Assembly: GCA_029204225.1 (NCBI GenBank)
Contig: CM055100.1
Span: forward strand, 58,078,236-58,142,235
From: Diphasiastrum complanatum
Lineage: Eukaryota > Streptophyta > Lycopodiopsida > Lycopodiales > Lycopodiaceae
Direction: 5' to 3'
DNA: 64,000 nt
Shown here: positions 1 through 11,530 of the stretch, piece by piece
Numbering within the stretch: the stretch's first letter is position 1
Layout of the letters: each line of letters begins with the position of its first letter
The notes under the pieces: generated by a model
Told to the model about the DNA's origin: nothing
Database searches by the model: none
Seen by the model: the letters and a program-made list of their open reading frames with translations, nothing else
Position numbers and translations under genes: made by a program

Positions 1-129
1 AAAAGAGACCTACTTCACCATCCCTTCCATTTCCACCCCTCTCTAATCGTCCTCGCCATGAATCACCCTTTGTTGCATCTCTTCCTTTGCCTACACCGTA
101 TCGTCTCCCACATATTCGCTCTTCTGTTT

Positions 130-2774
130 CTTCTTCTCCTTCGTCATCCTCGTAGAGTCCTGTACCTCCACCCTCCCGTGTACCTTGTCCAAGATGCGGA
201 TGTTTATATATGAAGAGCGCAGGCCTTTCCAGGCATCAAAATGCTTCTACTGCCTTCCAACAACGAGCTTCCCTTTTAGAATCTCCCCAAATTCCACATC
301 CTGCTCCACTTTCTCCTCCCCACTCAAGTTGGGCTCGGGCTCGCAATCTTGATATTTTGGGCTCCTTTTATCTTGGTTTCCCTTGATCTCGCCTTTAAGC
401 CCGCATTTCTACAGCCCTTTTCCTTTATATTCAAAGAGCTCTTCGACTACCTTTGATCCGTTTAGCTACCAACCCTTCTGATATCGCGGCTTGCCATATT
501 TTTTTGCTCTTTCTACTTTGGTGTTTGCCTCTTCCTCCTAGAGGCGGTGAAGCAGGTAATCGAAAAATGCGTAATAGAATTCGGCGTTTCATGTCAAGTG
601 ATTGGAAAAATTTACAAGAGGAACTTTTCCTTCGTTGCAATGCACTTGCAGCAAAACAGGAGTTTAAGTCAGGCTCCGACTCAGGATCCATTCCTATTCT
701 AGTCGTCTACGTCATCGTGTTTTGCTTGGACAAGCTGGTGAATTTTCTTGTTCCATCAGTTTCAGCAACACCTTCTACAACTATTCAGGCATTGGAACAA
801 CTCCATCCCCATTCTAGTGATACTCTTCCTTTATTTGTCGAAGACTTTCAGCCTGACTCCGATCTTCAACTTGCAGAAGCTCATTTTATGAAACCTTTTC
901 TACGTTGTTCTCGCCTCTCGACTGGTGGACCTTTAGGAATGGTTTTTGAGCATCTTCGTAATGGTTTTTCTCCAGATCATTCTGCTCTGCTAGTGGCTTT
1001 GATCTTCTCTTCAAGGTGTGCTCTTTCATTGCATCTGGGCACATCCTGCCTTCAGTTGCTCATATTTTAGGTGTTGCTCGTCTCTTAGCATTGGATAAGG
1101 TTTCTTGTGGTGTGCGTCCAATTGCAGTGGGGGAATGTATATACAGGTTGGTGACAAGGGCACTCTGTTTCCAGTTTCAAGAAGCAATTCATGCTCACAT
1201 TTTTCCATTTCAATTTGGGTGTGCTACTCCCGGCGGTTGTGAGACAGTCGTTCATGCTTTACAGGCTATTTTGGATATTCATCCTGACTGGGTAGTATTG
1301 CAAGTTGATGTTGCTAATGCTTTCAACTCAGTTTCTCGAGCGGCTATCTCAAGAACTTCGTGGTGCTCAGGATGCACTTGCCATGCTCATTCCTTTTGTG
1401 TGGAGCTTCTATTCAAAAAGTTCTCCTTTATACTTTAGTCATGCTTCTCGTGCTGGTGACGTTACCGTCATTTTTTCTGCTGAAGGAACTCGATAAGGGG
1501 ATCCCTTGGGTGGTCCTCTCTTTGCTTTGGCACATTATCGCGCATTGCGTGCTACAACTTCAGCTTTTTCGTCATGTTTATTCCCCTCTATTGCGGATGA
1601 TACTCATATTGTGGGGCCTGCTAGTGAAGTCGTCCCTTCTTTTTTGCATTTCTTAGCTCAACTTTCTTCTATTGGACTTACAGTGAACAGGTCTAACTGC
1701 GTTCATTGGTGCCCAAAAGGCCTTCCAGCTGATATTTCCTTACCTGAAGGTTTCATTGCTCCTCATCTTGGAATTAAGGCATTGGGTGTCCCCTTTGGTT
1801 CTTCTGGATATGTCAATTCTTTTAAGCGGGAAGCTCTGGATAAATTTGCTCGACATTTTGATTTGTTGCCAAAGCTTGGAAATTCTCAGGTTGCATTTGG
1901 AATTCTCACTCAATGCTTTGGTCAACGTCCTAGCTATCTTCTACGTTGCGTATCTCCTTCACCTGATGTATTATCCTTACTTCGAGATTTTGATGATACT
2001 TTACTGGGTGTATTTGGTCGTCTTTTGAAGCCAGAAACCTTTGACACAAGTGAAGGTCAGTTTCCTAAATGACCAATTTCTCTTCTTGCCTCTTCTGGTG
2101 GTGTTGGCCTAGTATCTACTACTTGCATTGCACCAACTACCTCTATTGGAAGTTGGGCTCTTGTGGCCTCTGCACTAGTCTCCAGGTTTCAACAGAGTAA
2201 CCAGCCTCTTCTTCTTGATACGGTGGCTCGTGTGGAGACTGGCAATTTTGCTTTTCAACAAGCTCTATGCACTGCTCAAGATTTACTTCCACCACTTGTA
2301 CAGCCTTTTGTGCCTCTCTTCGAATCTTTGGTGACAAATCAGCAACGAGTTTTTCAGAAGACTATTATGGAGCATCTTCACTCTTATTCCTTTGGTCAAC
2401 TTATAGAAGATTCACCTTCTGATGCAGTTTGAGCTCGTCTTCTTTCTTGTGCAGGTCCAGGTGCAGGGGCTTGGCTGGTTGCACGTCCAGTTCTTCCACT
2501 ATTGCGAGTTAAAAATGACTTGTTTATAACTGCCCTTCGAACCAGATTGGGACTTCCACATCCAATGTTAATTGGTATCTCTAAGTGTTCATGTGGGCAT
2601 GCGTTGGATTCCTTAAGTACTCATCTTATGCAGTGTCCCTCAAGTGGAGTGCTTGGATCTTGGGTTGAGGATCAAATGGGAAATAAACCCACTACAATTT
2701 TGGCACCATTTCCGGGGAGCTACGAAAAAAAGGTCAGTTTACAACATTTTTGGTTGACGGTTAGCTTGCATTAG
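130..2774 (+). pseudogene. Decayed non-LTR retrotransposon (LINE) with reverse transcriptase
   Basis: Successive frames on one strand give one retroelement protein broken by several frameshifts and stops. A C2H2-like finger lies near 186-245 (CPRC...H). The RT region runs from about 780 to 2070. It has a GVRPIAVGECIYRL block at about 1110-1150, the first palm aspartate in QVDVANAFNSV (about 1300-1330), the GDPLGGPLFAL turn (about 1500) and the catalytic ADDTHIVGP (about 1590-1615). A CSCG...H...C cysteine motif lies at 2585-2630. In family terms, an N-terminal finger plus a C-terminal CCHC after the RT is the layout of LINEs that use a restriction-like endonuclease; no apurinic endonuclease is visible upstream. 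The expected Gln before GDPLGG is a stop (TAA). The element is dead and may extend left of the window. The clade is unresolved. Confidence 0.8.
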
Positions 2775-3680
2775 AAATCTTGTTTTGGCATGAATAGTGT
2801 TAAAATTGCATTTTAGAGTTAAATTTGAAGTAATTTTGTCTGATTTGAGTGGACTTTCTTGTTTGAAATCTAATTAGATTGTTGAGTAGGAGAAGCTATT
2901 CATATCACCATTCTTAAGATCCATCTGGATCTGAGAAATCAGAAAAAACAACAAAAACCGATCAAATCTGTCAGATTTTGGTGAAAATGAGGCAAAATTG
3001 TCATTGGAGCTGATAACTTTTTGCCCTCTTTTAGAAAACGCTCATCGAGTTTCTGGCACCTTCGGTTTTGCTCACAAAACCTTCACTTTCAAGGGCAAAC
3101 ATTCCTTCCCAACAGATTTGCATAAACCAAAAAACACTCAAAACCCTAAAAAATACCAAAAAAGAACCTTCGTCCAAATCATTGTGCATAGGTGTGATTT
3201 AGATCTATCTATTGCCAGGTCGGTGAACGTTAATTCCAATAATAGAAGGTCAAAGTGACTGTTCATCTAGTGGTTGGTAATTTTTTGTGAAGAATTTAAT
3301 GCCTTTTTACAAAATTATCAGTTTTCTCAAAAGAACCTTCACCTGAAACCTTTGCCAAAGTTTGTGTCAATCTGATTTACTATTTTGGTTCATCAATGAG
3401 TTTGGCGAACGATAAGCAGAGGCCACATGTCATATTGATCTATTTTTGTAAAAAAAGACTCTTTTTTGCAAAAATAACAGTATTATATTTGTAACATTCG
3501 CCGAAACCTTCACTAGAACGTCTGTAAATACTATTTATAGTAAGTTCTCATTTTTGAGTTCAACAAACGTTATTATTACCAGGACCTTGAAAATTTTCTA
3601 TTTTTCCCCTCGCCAAACTGCAAAAATTGCACTGCTTGTCTATCAGAACCTTCACCAATTCTATCCTAGTCTTATGTGAC
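2775..3680. other. No gene recognised; AT-rich flank of the LINE
   Basis: About 900 bases with only short open frames and no recognisable protein motif. The ATG frame at 2998-3258 has no family resemblance and looks accidental. The sequence is AT-rich, with phrases such as 'aaccttcac' recurring loosely, which suggests decayed repeat DNA. Confidence 0.5.
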
Positions 3681-5335
3681 CCAGATATTGATTTCCTAGA
3701 TGAATTCATTTAGTTGAGTTCATAACTGATATCTTGGTGACCATTGAGTTATCCACAGTTTGGATGTCAATTGGGTCTGTTAATTGATAGAAGCTTGTCC
3801 CTAGAGTTAATGCTCTTGGATCCATAGAGATTCGAAGCTTATCATTAACCTGAAAGGATTAAAATGTAATGATGAACCATGTTAATTCTTCTGTTTAGAT
3901 CATTGGATCAAGTGTGGATTGTGGTATCCATCTGATTGGCATGACTAGTCATCCAAATAAATGGATTCTCCACTATGGGAACAAGAGATAATATCCTATA
4001 TGGATTATAGGACAACTAGATGACCAATGGATCTCTAGAACATCAAGACGATTAAGGGTTTTTTGGAAAGAAAAGCTGATGGTATGGGACATCAATAATT
4101 TTGGAAAGGAACTTCTAGGACTGTAAAGATCTAATGACCAATGGTGTGTTTTAGTACCTAGTCGCGATATGGGAAAATAAAACCATTTGATCAAATGTGC
4201 GGTATTTTGGAAAAAATTGAGATTTAATCTAGATCCCAATGTGTTATCTCATTATTTACAAAATCAGAGGCCCTCAAATCTATTTCTCGCTTGTTTATTT
4301 AGTCCTTTACTTCTTAAGTAATTTCTCTAATATAAGACACCAGACTGGTTTATATGATTCTTTCCAGCATGACGTTATTCTTCTGAAAGTCTATTATGTC
4401 ATATAAATTACTACTTGTGTGAGTAGACTTAGAAGTCAGATAAATTCTAACGTCAAAGTGGTTCGATTTTTTAAACCTAAAATATCTCTTTGTGCATAAA
4501 TGGATTTCGATGGAATGGTAGTTTCTATCACTTGGGTTGAAAATATTTGAAGGAAATGTCCTTATTTCAATAGAGTGAATCCTTTAGTGGAAGCACTTAT
4601 TACTGACTTTTCTTGGATTTGGATATTTTTCATATATCATCTTTCCAGTTAACTTTTATTGAAATTGATAATTTCTTTAAAAGGAGGGGTGAAGTGATGG
4701 GATAAAATTCTTTTTGGAAATCTGCGGGTTGCATAGTTTTTGGAAGAGAACCAGCTGTGGTATAGAAATGAGACTTTTCTAAAAGTAATTTTGGAGAGAT
4801 TCGAAGTAAGATAGAACTTTTTGAACAAGAGGAATTTTCTAGGAATTGTCTGGACAATCTGGAACTAGAAAATGTTTGAAATTTGAATCATTATCTATAA
4901 GAAGTACAATGAAAGGTCAAAGGTTACTAATTCCATTTCGATTGGAATAGAAGTAAGTTTGATCAGAATTTAAGTCTAAGAGTTCTGTATTGGATCAACC
5001 TAATCTTAGTTTAAGTACTAGGATCAGAGAGGGGTTGATAATGTGGAAGAAATTATGTTGTTAGAGTAAACTGGGTTGGAAAACTGTTGAAAGTGAATGT
5101 TAATCGTCTCAGAGATTTTTCGGATATGTTATTTACTGATGAGAAATAGAAAATCTTTTGTAGCTGAGTTACAAGATCTCAGTGAGATATGTGGGTTCTA
5201 GAGGAATCTACCAGGTAAAGAATGTGTTTATGTATTGGGTCATAGTGAGATTATTCACATATGTGCACGATTAATCTTGTATGAATCTACTGTGTATTCT
5301 TGGTTACTAAGGTTATTAACCTAGTCGGTGAAGAT
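3681..5335. repeat. Long dispersed repeat, copy 1 (partner at 62,250-64,000)
   Basis: This stretch aligns by eye with the last 1.75 kb of the window, in the same orientation. Shared landmarks include the block around 'accattgagttatccaca' (about 3742 and 62,310), 'gaagcttgtccctagagtta' (about 3790 and 62,397), 'acctagtcgcgatatg' (about 4155 and 62,770) and 'ggatcaacctaatcttagtt' (about 4990 and 63,640). Small indels and many substitutions separate the copies, so they are old. No coding sequence is present in either copy. The partner lies inside the putative LTR element that begins at 58,460, so this is probably the interior of another member of that family. Confidence 0.8.
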
Positions 5336-6945
5336 GAACATATGATCAAGTATTATTTTGACAGATACTTGCAGAGTTAACGGATCTTTCTATAAAAGAT
5401 TACGAGCTAATTAATAAATGATTTGGATATGGACCTAAATGTGGTGTTATACATTTATAATTAAGATCTGCGCCTAGACATTTGAGATTTCTGAATCATT
5501 GGAAATTAACTTGAGTAGATGATTATTCCAAGGTGAAGTTAATTGGTAAAATGATCAACGTAATGTGGATTCACTAGAAATTGATAGTTTTGATTTATAT
5601 TGCTTGTAAGACGCATGATTAGTGAATCATTTTGGTTCATCAGTTAAAATTATGTGCATTGGATATACAATATTTTTGGGATAGAGTATTCCTTAGTTAA
5701 GGAATAGACTCAGCTCATTAGTGATTGTATCCCAGAGAGCTCGATTGGATAACGAATCATAATGAATCCAAGAATAAAAACTGACTTGATATTCAACAGG
5801 ACTTTGGATATCTAGATTTGATTCTAGATGGTTATCTAAAGTTTTTTTGTAGTTGAAGATGATTGTCATTTTGGTATGCGTTCAGTCTTTAATTACCAGT
5901 GGTTTATAGAACTTGAAATCTTGCACGTCAGTTAAAGAATCATGTTTGAAGAATATTCCTAAATCCAGTATTTTCTTAGTGGAAAGATTTTTAATGATTC
6001 TTACTTTTTCTCGAGTTATGTTGGACATATACTCCAGTATCCTCCTGTAAATGATTATGGTTTTGGATTCCAGAAAATTATGATTGACAAATCATACAAA
6101 TCTAAATATTTATGGTTGACGGATCATAAATAGATACTTAATTATTATCAGAGAATTATATGGAATTGTGAATATTCTTAAGTGTGATGATTAATTCTTT
6201 ATCTACTAATTGAGTAAGAGTTCAAATCAGTGTTGTGAATCTCTCTACTCCAGTATTGTTGAGAACTTATGGATCTCACAGATATTCTCACAAGGAAAGT
6301 TATTTTATTTATGGGGAATTTAATTTATGTAGTGGATGCTATTCTGCTATAGTATATGGTTTGCAGATGCTTGAGTACAGTTCTTCATTTGATTGGATCT
6401 CCAGTTATCATAGGAGATAGACAAGTCTATTAAGATGAATGAGTGCTATTTTCTTGCATTTGGTGCTAGAAATTGGAGCCTTTAACTTAAGAGAGTATTT
6501 AGAATACTCAGAGTTGAGTATTAATCATTTTATATCTTAATGATTCTCCTAGAGATTCTAGTTGAATGAATTATCATATCTCATAAATAGATTCTAAGGT
6601 TAGTTGTACTTGGAAGTTTTTTTATGAATTGTCTGCCAGAGTTTGTGGACGATTTCAGACTGTAATAATAATAATTATTTTTTCTTTAACCTTAATCTCC
6701 TAAGTTAGGTAATATTTCACTCAGTTGGTTCATATAAGTGTTTTACGTGAAGGTGATGTTACTAACTTATGTTGAGTGTAGCCCAGTTGAGAAAATATAT
6801 CTCTTAGAGTATTTTTCAAACTTCGAGTCGTACTCCAGAACAGAGATTAACGATTGGAAATAGGTTTATCTCTGAGTACTTGTTTGATATGAAAGTCTAA
6901 ATAAGGATAATAATTTCTCCTATTCTCATCTTAGGGGCAATCCCT
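5336..6945. other. Non-coding continuation of the dispersed repeat
   Basis: AT-rich, no protein motif, same composition as the preceding repeat. Its right edge, about 6918-6953, ends in 'ctcatcttaggggcaatccc' and then a CTTTACA-type terminus. This resembles the last 40 bases of the LTR at 58,460-58,927 ('ctcatcttaggggttatcc...cttaaca'). It may therefore be a diverged 3' end of the same family. The rest of the LTR could not be aligned here. Confidence 0.4.
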
Positions 6946-7867
6946 TGGGGTCTTTACACATACAATATATATCTTGGCCAAAAACAATTTGCTCAATAGC
7001 AGATTAATACAACACTCAGTAACATATAGCACTCTAGCGAGCATATAACGTGTAAGAGGATACCACATGATATTCCAATGTTTCAATTCTATTGCTCGTA
7101 TTTTTTTCTCCTCAACTACTTCAACTTCCGTAAATTTTGTCTTGAAATACTCAAAGGAGCACTCACACAATCATCAAACATTATACAACTGATTGCCCGA
7201 CTCAATTTTTACGACTAGTAGGGGGGGCGGGGGGTGGTGGTGTTACAAAAGAATGATATCCATTGTAGAGTTGTGAACACTTTTTTTTTTCAAACACGAT
7301 TAATCACAAGCAACTTTCCAGATAATTCCCATCATACTCATTTGCAATAAATTATCATATTGCAAGAACACAATGATGGGATACAATTGCAAGTCAAAAA
7401 AATTGTTCAATTTCATAGGCTTTTCTCTACAAATTTTGTTGGTATGATTAGGTGCCATCTGTCTCTCGATCACCAATTTGGTCTAACTTGGAAGATTGGC
7501 ATAAGAAGGTTGATGGCAACTTTTTGTTCCACATGGTGTGTGATTGCGACCCACATCACATAGTATCATTTGTGGTCTTGTCTTATCACTTGTCATCCTA
7601 TCTCACATTTCTTTGTCCACTAATTGTTCCACCCAAACCATATTCACTTAGGGTTTACCATGGATTTAGATTACTATAATGAGCTTAGAATCGCATATAA
7701 CATACCAAGCTCCCATAAACATTGATGAAGCAGCACTGAGAGTTCAAGGACTACCCTAGCGTATACATAAAAGAATTGTCTTCCTTATTGATCGCAAGTG
7801 AAACACAACTTAGTGTTAATCTTAGTGTTAATGGATGTTAGAGTTAGATGTGGATCTGTCATACATG
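6946..7867. other. No gene recognised; contains a G-rich tract
   Basis: A purine tract of mostly G lies at 7220-7245. The short open frames at 7360-7680 show no family motif. The right side leads into a copia remnant whose reading becomes recognisable at about 7890. Confidence 0.4.
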
Positions 7868-9060
7868 CTGAATTCTTAGATATACAACAAGTTGAATAAG
7901 GAGGTCTATATGGACCAACCACCAGGATTCATCTGCTCACGCTTTGCCAACTACGCCTTCCAAATGCAAAGATGCATATACGGACTGAAGCAGTCTACCA
8001 GAAAATGGTATAAGAAGAAGGATCACACCCTCAGATCCTTAGGATTTCAACCATTGATGGCCGACTACAATGTCTATACGAAGGTGACAGATGGAGAAAT
8101 CATAATCATTGCTATGACACCTTAATTATGTCTAGAAGAGACAACCTGATTGCTCTGGTGAAGCATGATATTTCTCAGTATTTTCAAATATCAGACATAA
8201 GGGATGCAAGATGCTACCTAGGATTGTAGATTGACAAAGATTTTAATGAAAGGAAGCTATATCTTCATCAGTCAAAATACATCCAGAAAATCATTAACGA
8301 TTTTCTGATGACAGACTGCAAGGGAGCTAACACACCAATGGTAGCTGGAACAATTCTGACGAAGCAGGATTGTCTGCAGAATGTAGAAGAGCAGAAAGCC
8401 ATGCAGAACGTGTCCTACAGGAGGCTGATTGGTTCACTCATGTACCTGGTAGATAATACACGCCTTGACATTGCCTACGTAATTTTCAGGATGAGCCAAT
8501 TCAGCATTGATCCAGGCCCTATGCACTGGAAGCTCGCCAAAAAAATTTCGCAATACCTTCAACAGACGAAGGGTTATGGGTTGTGTTTTTCTAAGCATGG
8601 AGGATTCCAGATCAAATCCTATAGCGATGCAAGCTGGTCATTCCTGAAAGATGGCTGCAAGAGCATCTCAAGAGGATGCACAATAGCAACTAGTGCAGCT
8701 GTGATATAGATCAATAGGAAGCAGGCCATAACTGCGCAATCATCCTGCCAAGCAAAGTATGTTGCAACAACCAAGATGGCGAACGAGCTTACATGGCTCA
8801 AACAGTTCCTTGACGGACTGGGAGAGAACTCCAACGAGCCACTGCCACTATTCATGGATAATACATCCGCCATTCATCTAACGAAGGGTCCGGTGTGTCA
8901 TTCTAGAACGAAACACATTGCTATCAGATATCATCTGACAAGAGATCTAGTTGAGAAAGACAGAAGACCGACTTTGTTCCAACGAAGCAGATCATGACTG
9001 ATATCTTCACAAGGCCTCTTGACAAGGCAAATTTTGAGAAGCAGCATGGAAGCTTATGAA
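7868..9060 (+). pseudogene. Ty1/copia remnant: RT and RNase H
   Basis: This is the C-terminal half of a copia polyprotein in several broken frames. RT motifs are EVYMDQPPGF (about 7900), CIYGLKQSTRKWY (about 7970-8015) and an LHQSKYIQKI block (about 8260-8300). These are followed by YRRLIGSLMYL (about 8415) and an RNase H region with SYSDASW (about 8620-8640), then DNTSAIHLTK and RTKHIAIRYH (about 8850-8940). The end, DIFTRPLDKANF (about 9000-9035), is typical of copia. In-frame stops occur at about 8123, 8227 and 8707, and there is a frameshift near 8985. Protease and integrase are absent, so the 5' part is lost. Confidence 0.9.
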
Positions 9061-9076
9061 TAAAAGAAATACCAGC

Positions 9077-9430
9077 TTTGAGAGGGAGTTGTAGAAACTA
9101 AGAGTTTCTATCGTTCAAAGCCTTAGCATTTTTCTTAGTTTTTCCTTGCTGCTTTTTTTATGACTGTTGTATTTTGGACTATGTTCCACACAATGTGCAT
9201 TTTTGAACTGTTTCGTCACATAGTTTACAATTTTTGGTCATGAGGAAAATGCATCACTAAGTCAAAACACTTAGAAAATGATTCTGGCCAACTCTCCCGA
9301 CATTGTCGCATTTTTCGCATTTTGAAAAAAAGCGACACTGTCTTGTAAGTGCCTTAGAAAAGTTTTCAGACCTACTGTCCAGTTTTGCGCCTTTTTTGCA
9401 TTTCGAGAAAATGCGATATTGCCTTAAAAA
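9077..9430 (+). repeat. Polypurine tract and start of the 3' LTR of the copia remnant, with internal duplication
   Basis: A purine run 'gagagggag' (about 9080-9088) directly precedes TGTAGAAACTAAGAG at 9090, the expected layout of a polypurine tract followed by the LTR 5' end. The right end of the LTR was not located. Within it, a degenerate unit of about 78 bp ('...ttagaaaa...tttgcattt.gagaaaatgcga...') occurs twice, at about 9268-9345 and 9350-9430, roughly 75% alike. Confidence 0.55.
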
Positions 9431-10936
9431 AAAAATGTTATGCCCCCCTTAAATTCACAAAGGTGTCTCTATCTTAAAGGCAAAAGTCTGCAGTGTGAAG
9501 GCACAATGTAGCGGGTAGAAAGCGGCTGATGCACAGAGGACAACGACATGAAACTGAATTAGTTTTGATTAAGCCTAATGCATTTCTTTTGATCAGTGCT
9601 TTAACTTAATCAATTTCCTGGATTGATCACATAAAAGGATCAATGATAGATCTAAAATAGAACATATATATAGATCAGAGATCTGATAGATCATATATAC
9701 AGATACAGACAAAACTATAAGAAACTGATATAGCTTGATAGTGAGCTTTACAGATTAGCAGTAGCTAGTCAAATTACCTGTGAGAGAGAACACCTCTCTT
9801 GCGCCAACGTGCTGATCTGGGAAACAGACAGCACTAGAGAAGAACATTGTAAATTTAGTTTAGGCAATAGAAGCAATTTTTTAGCTATCCTCTGTTCTGT
9901 AATGTGCATGATTTGTAATGTTTGAATGCATGCTAGCAGTAGATAAATTTCCGATGTTGCTTTACTCAACATTATCTGTTGTTTTATAAGTTTAATTTTA
10001 TAACAAATCATCGGAGGTGATCTAGGGCTTGGAAGAGAATTAGACCACAGCCAGAAGCAGTAGCTACGCCTGCCAAGTCGGCTCTTTTCAGCCTTTCTCC
10101 TTCTTCTTTTTTTGACTTTCATCATGTTGGACAGCTGAAATGACTATGAATTATGTACTAAGATTGTAAGCTATAGGTCCTTAAGTAAATTTCACAACTT
10201 TAAGTTTGAGATTGAATTCAGAACATAGCCAACCATGGTTGTTTTGATAGATAACTTATTAGTTTGATTAGTTAGCAATGTGGAATAAGGAATATATAGA
10301 ACTACACTACATAGAACAAATGAAGATAGCTAAATAGTTTTAGTAGTTAGCAATGTGGAATAAGGAATATATATAACTACAGTACATAGAACAAACAAAT
10401 ATTAAGAATTGAACTGTGAACTTGAATTGAATGAATTGGTATGAATGTGAAAACCAAATTGTGCTTGAGCCAATACCGGATTTGAAGGCCCAAAATTTGC
10501 CTTCGTGCCTTCTGACATACATCACAACATTTGACGAAATATCCTTAAAATTTGTTGGATGCAATGTCAGATGCAAATTCATCAGATGCAAAAATGCGAA
10601 AATCCCAAAAGATTTGTCGGATGCAATTTTTTTAAGTCTGATCATCGGGTGCACATCGGTTCTAGCACTGTCGGTTCTACACTCAGACTGTTCTTCTTCC
10701 TCCTTAAATGGTGTGTGATAGGGACCTGTCAGTGGGGATTGGTGTGAAGAGACGTTAGATAGCGGTTGGGCGGTGTTTGCTTGAACGTCGTGTGGTGGTG
10801 TTCTGATGGAATTCAGATCTTAGAGAAAAATGGAATGCATGCTTATGAAAAAGATGAATGCAAGAAAACAAGCAGGTAATTAGAAACAAGACTGTTATAG
10901 CTGAGTTCTCTAGCAAGATTTAAGAAGATTATCAGT
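9431..10936. other. No gene recognised; short tandem duplications
   Basis: Mostly AT-rich. A 75-bp unit beginning 'tagttagcaatgtggaataa' is repeated at 10,269-10,343 and 10,344 to about 10,400. Around 10,555-10,630 the phrase 'gatgcaa' recurs several times. The open frame at 9769-10,125 (-) and the one at 10,431-10,718 (+) carry no recognisable domain and were not called as genes. Confidence 0.4.
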
Positions 10937-11530
10937 AGCAAAACCCAAAGAGGGTGTACTCACCCTCTTTGGTAAATCTGGAATGATCACCTATAAAAGT
11001 GATAAAGTATAGTGCAAAACCCAAAGAGGGTGTACTCATAGGGCCACACAAATCATTGTGAATCAATTCTAGAATGGACTTAGCTCTTGTGGCTTGTCCT
11101 TTAGAAAATCTTGATCTAGGTTATTTTCCTAGTAAGCACATCTCACAGACATGTTTGGTGTCAGTGGAGGCAACATTGAAGCTCATATCCATGACCATAT
11201 CATTATGATGCATGTACAAGATAGCTATCATATTTTATTAGACTCTTGGTCCAAGATAGTACATTGTTTTGCGTTAAACAAGGCTCTATATCCTTGATTT
11301 GAAATCTTGTTGATAGACAATATATTGTTTGTTAATTTGGGTACATAGAGTAGACTAGCGATTAATCTTGTAATGTCATCTAGGAACTGAAGTAGAATAT
11401 ACCCTTGGCCTTCAAATGGTGTCATGTGTTGAGCTCCTGAATCAAGATAACATTGTTGAACATCTTTACTTTGTCGGTCTTGTACCATAAGCAATGTTGG
11501 GTCTTCATGTGAGATTTTGGCAGAATCTCA
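10937..11530 (-). pseudogene. Ty1/copia remnant: protease, pre-integrase, start of integrase
   Basis: Read on the minus strand, the segment gives the aspartic protease signature YLDSGAQHM (about 11,415-11,445), then the YVPKLTNNILSI block typical of copia just after the protease (about 11,310-11,345). A decayed zinc region C..CLLG follows (about 11,120-11,150), then ELIHNDLCGPMSTPSLGF, the first strand of the integrase core (about 11,013-11,075). Several stops break it. The 3' end is cut at about 10,940, where the integrase sequence is duplicated in part. Upstream (11,530 and above) only decayed gag-like frames remain. Confidence 0.8.
10945..10972. repeat. Perfect 12-bp inverted repeat with 4-nt spacer
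   Basis: CCAAAGAGGGTG and its exact complement flank TACT. The left arm is part of a 25-bp direct repeat (10,937-10,961 and 11,013-11,037, 'gcaaaacccaaagagggtg...') derived from the copia integrase sequence. The right arm is an inverted piece of the same sequence. It looks like a rearrangement scar inside the copia remnant. Confidence 0.8.

Noticed and set aside
9769-10125. 118-codon minus-strand gene
   Set aside because: No domain, biased Lys/Arg start and Leu-rich AT-driven composition; no splice or promoter support beyond one donor-like site.
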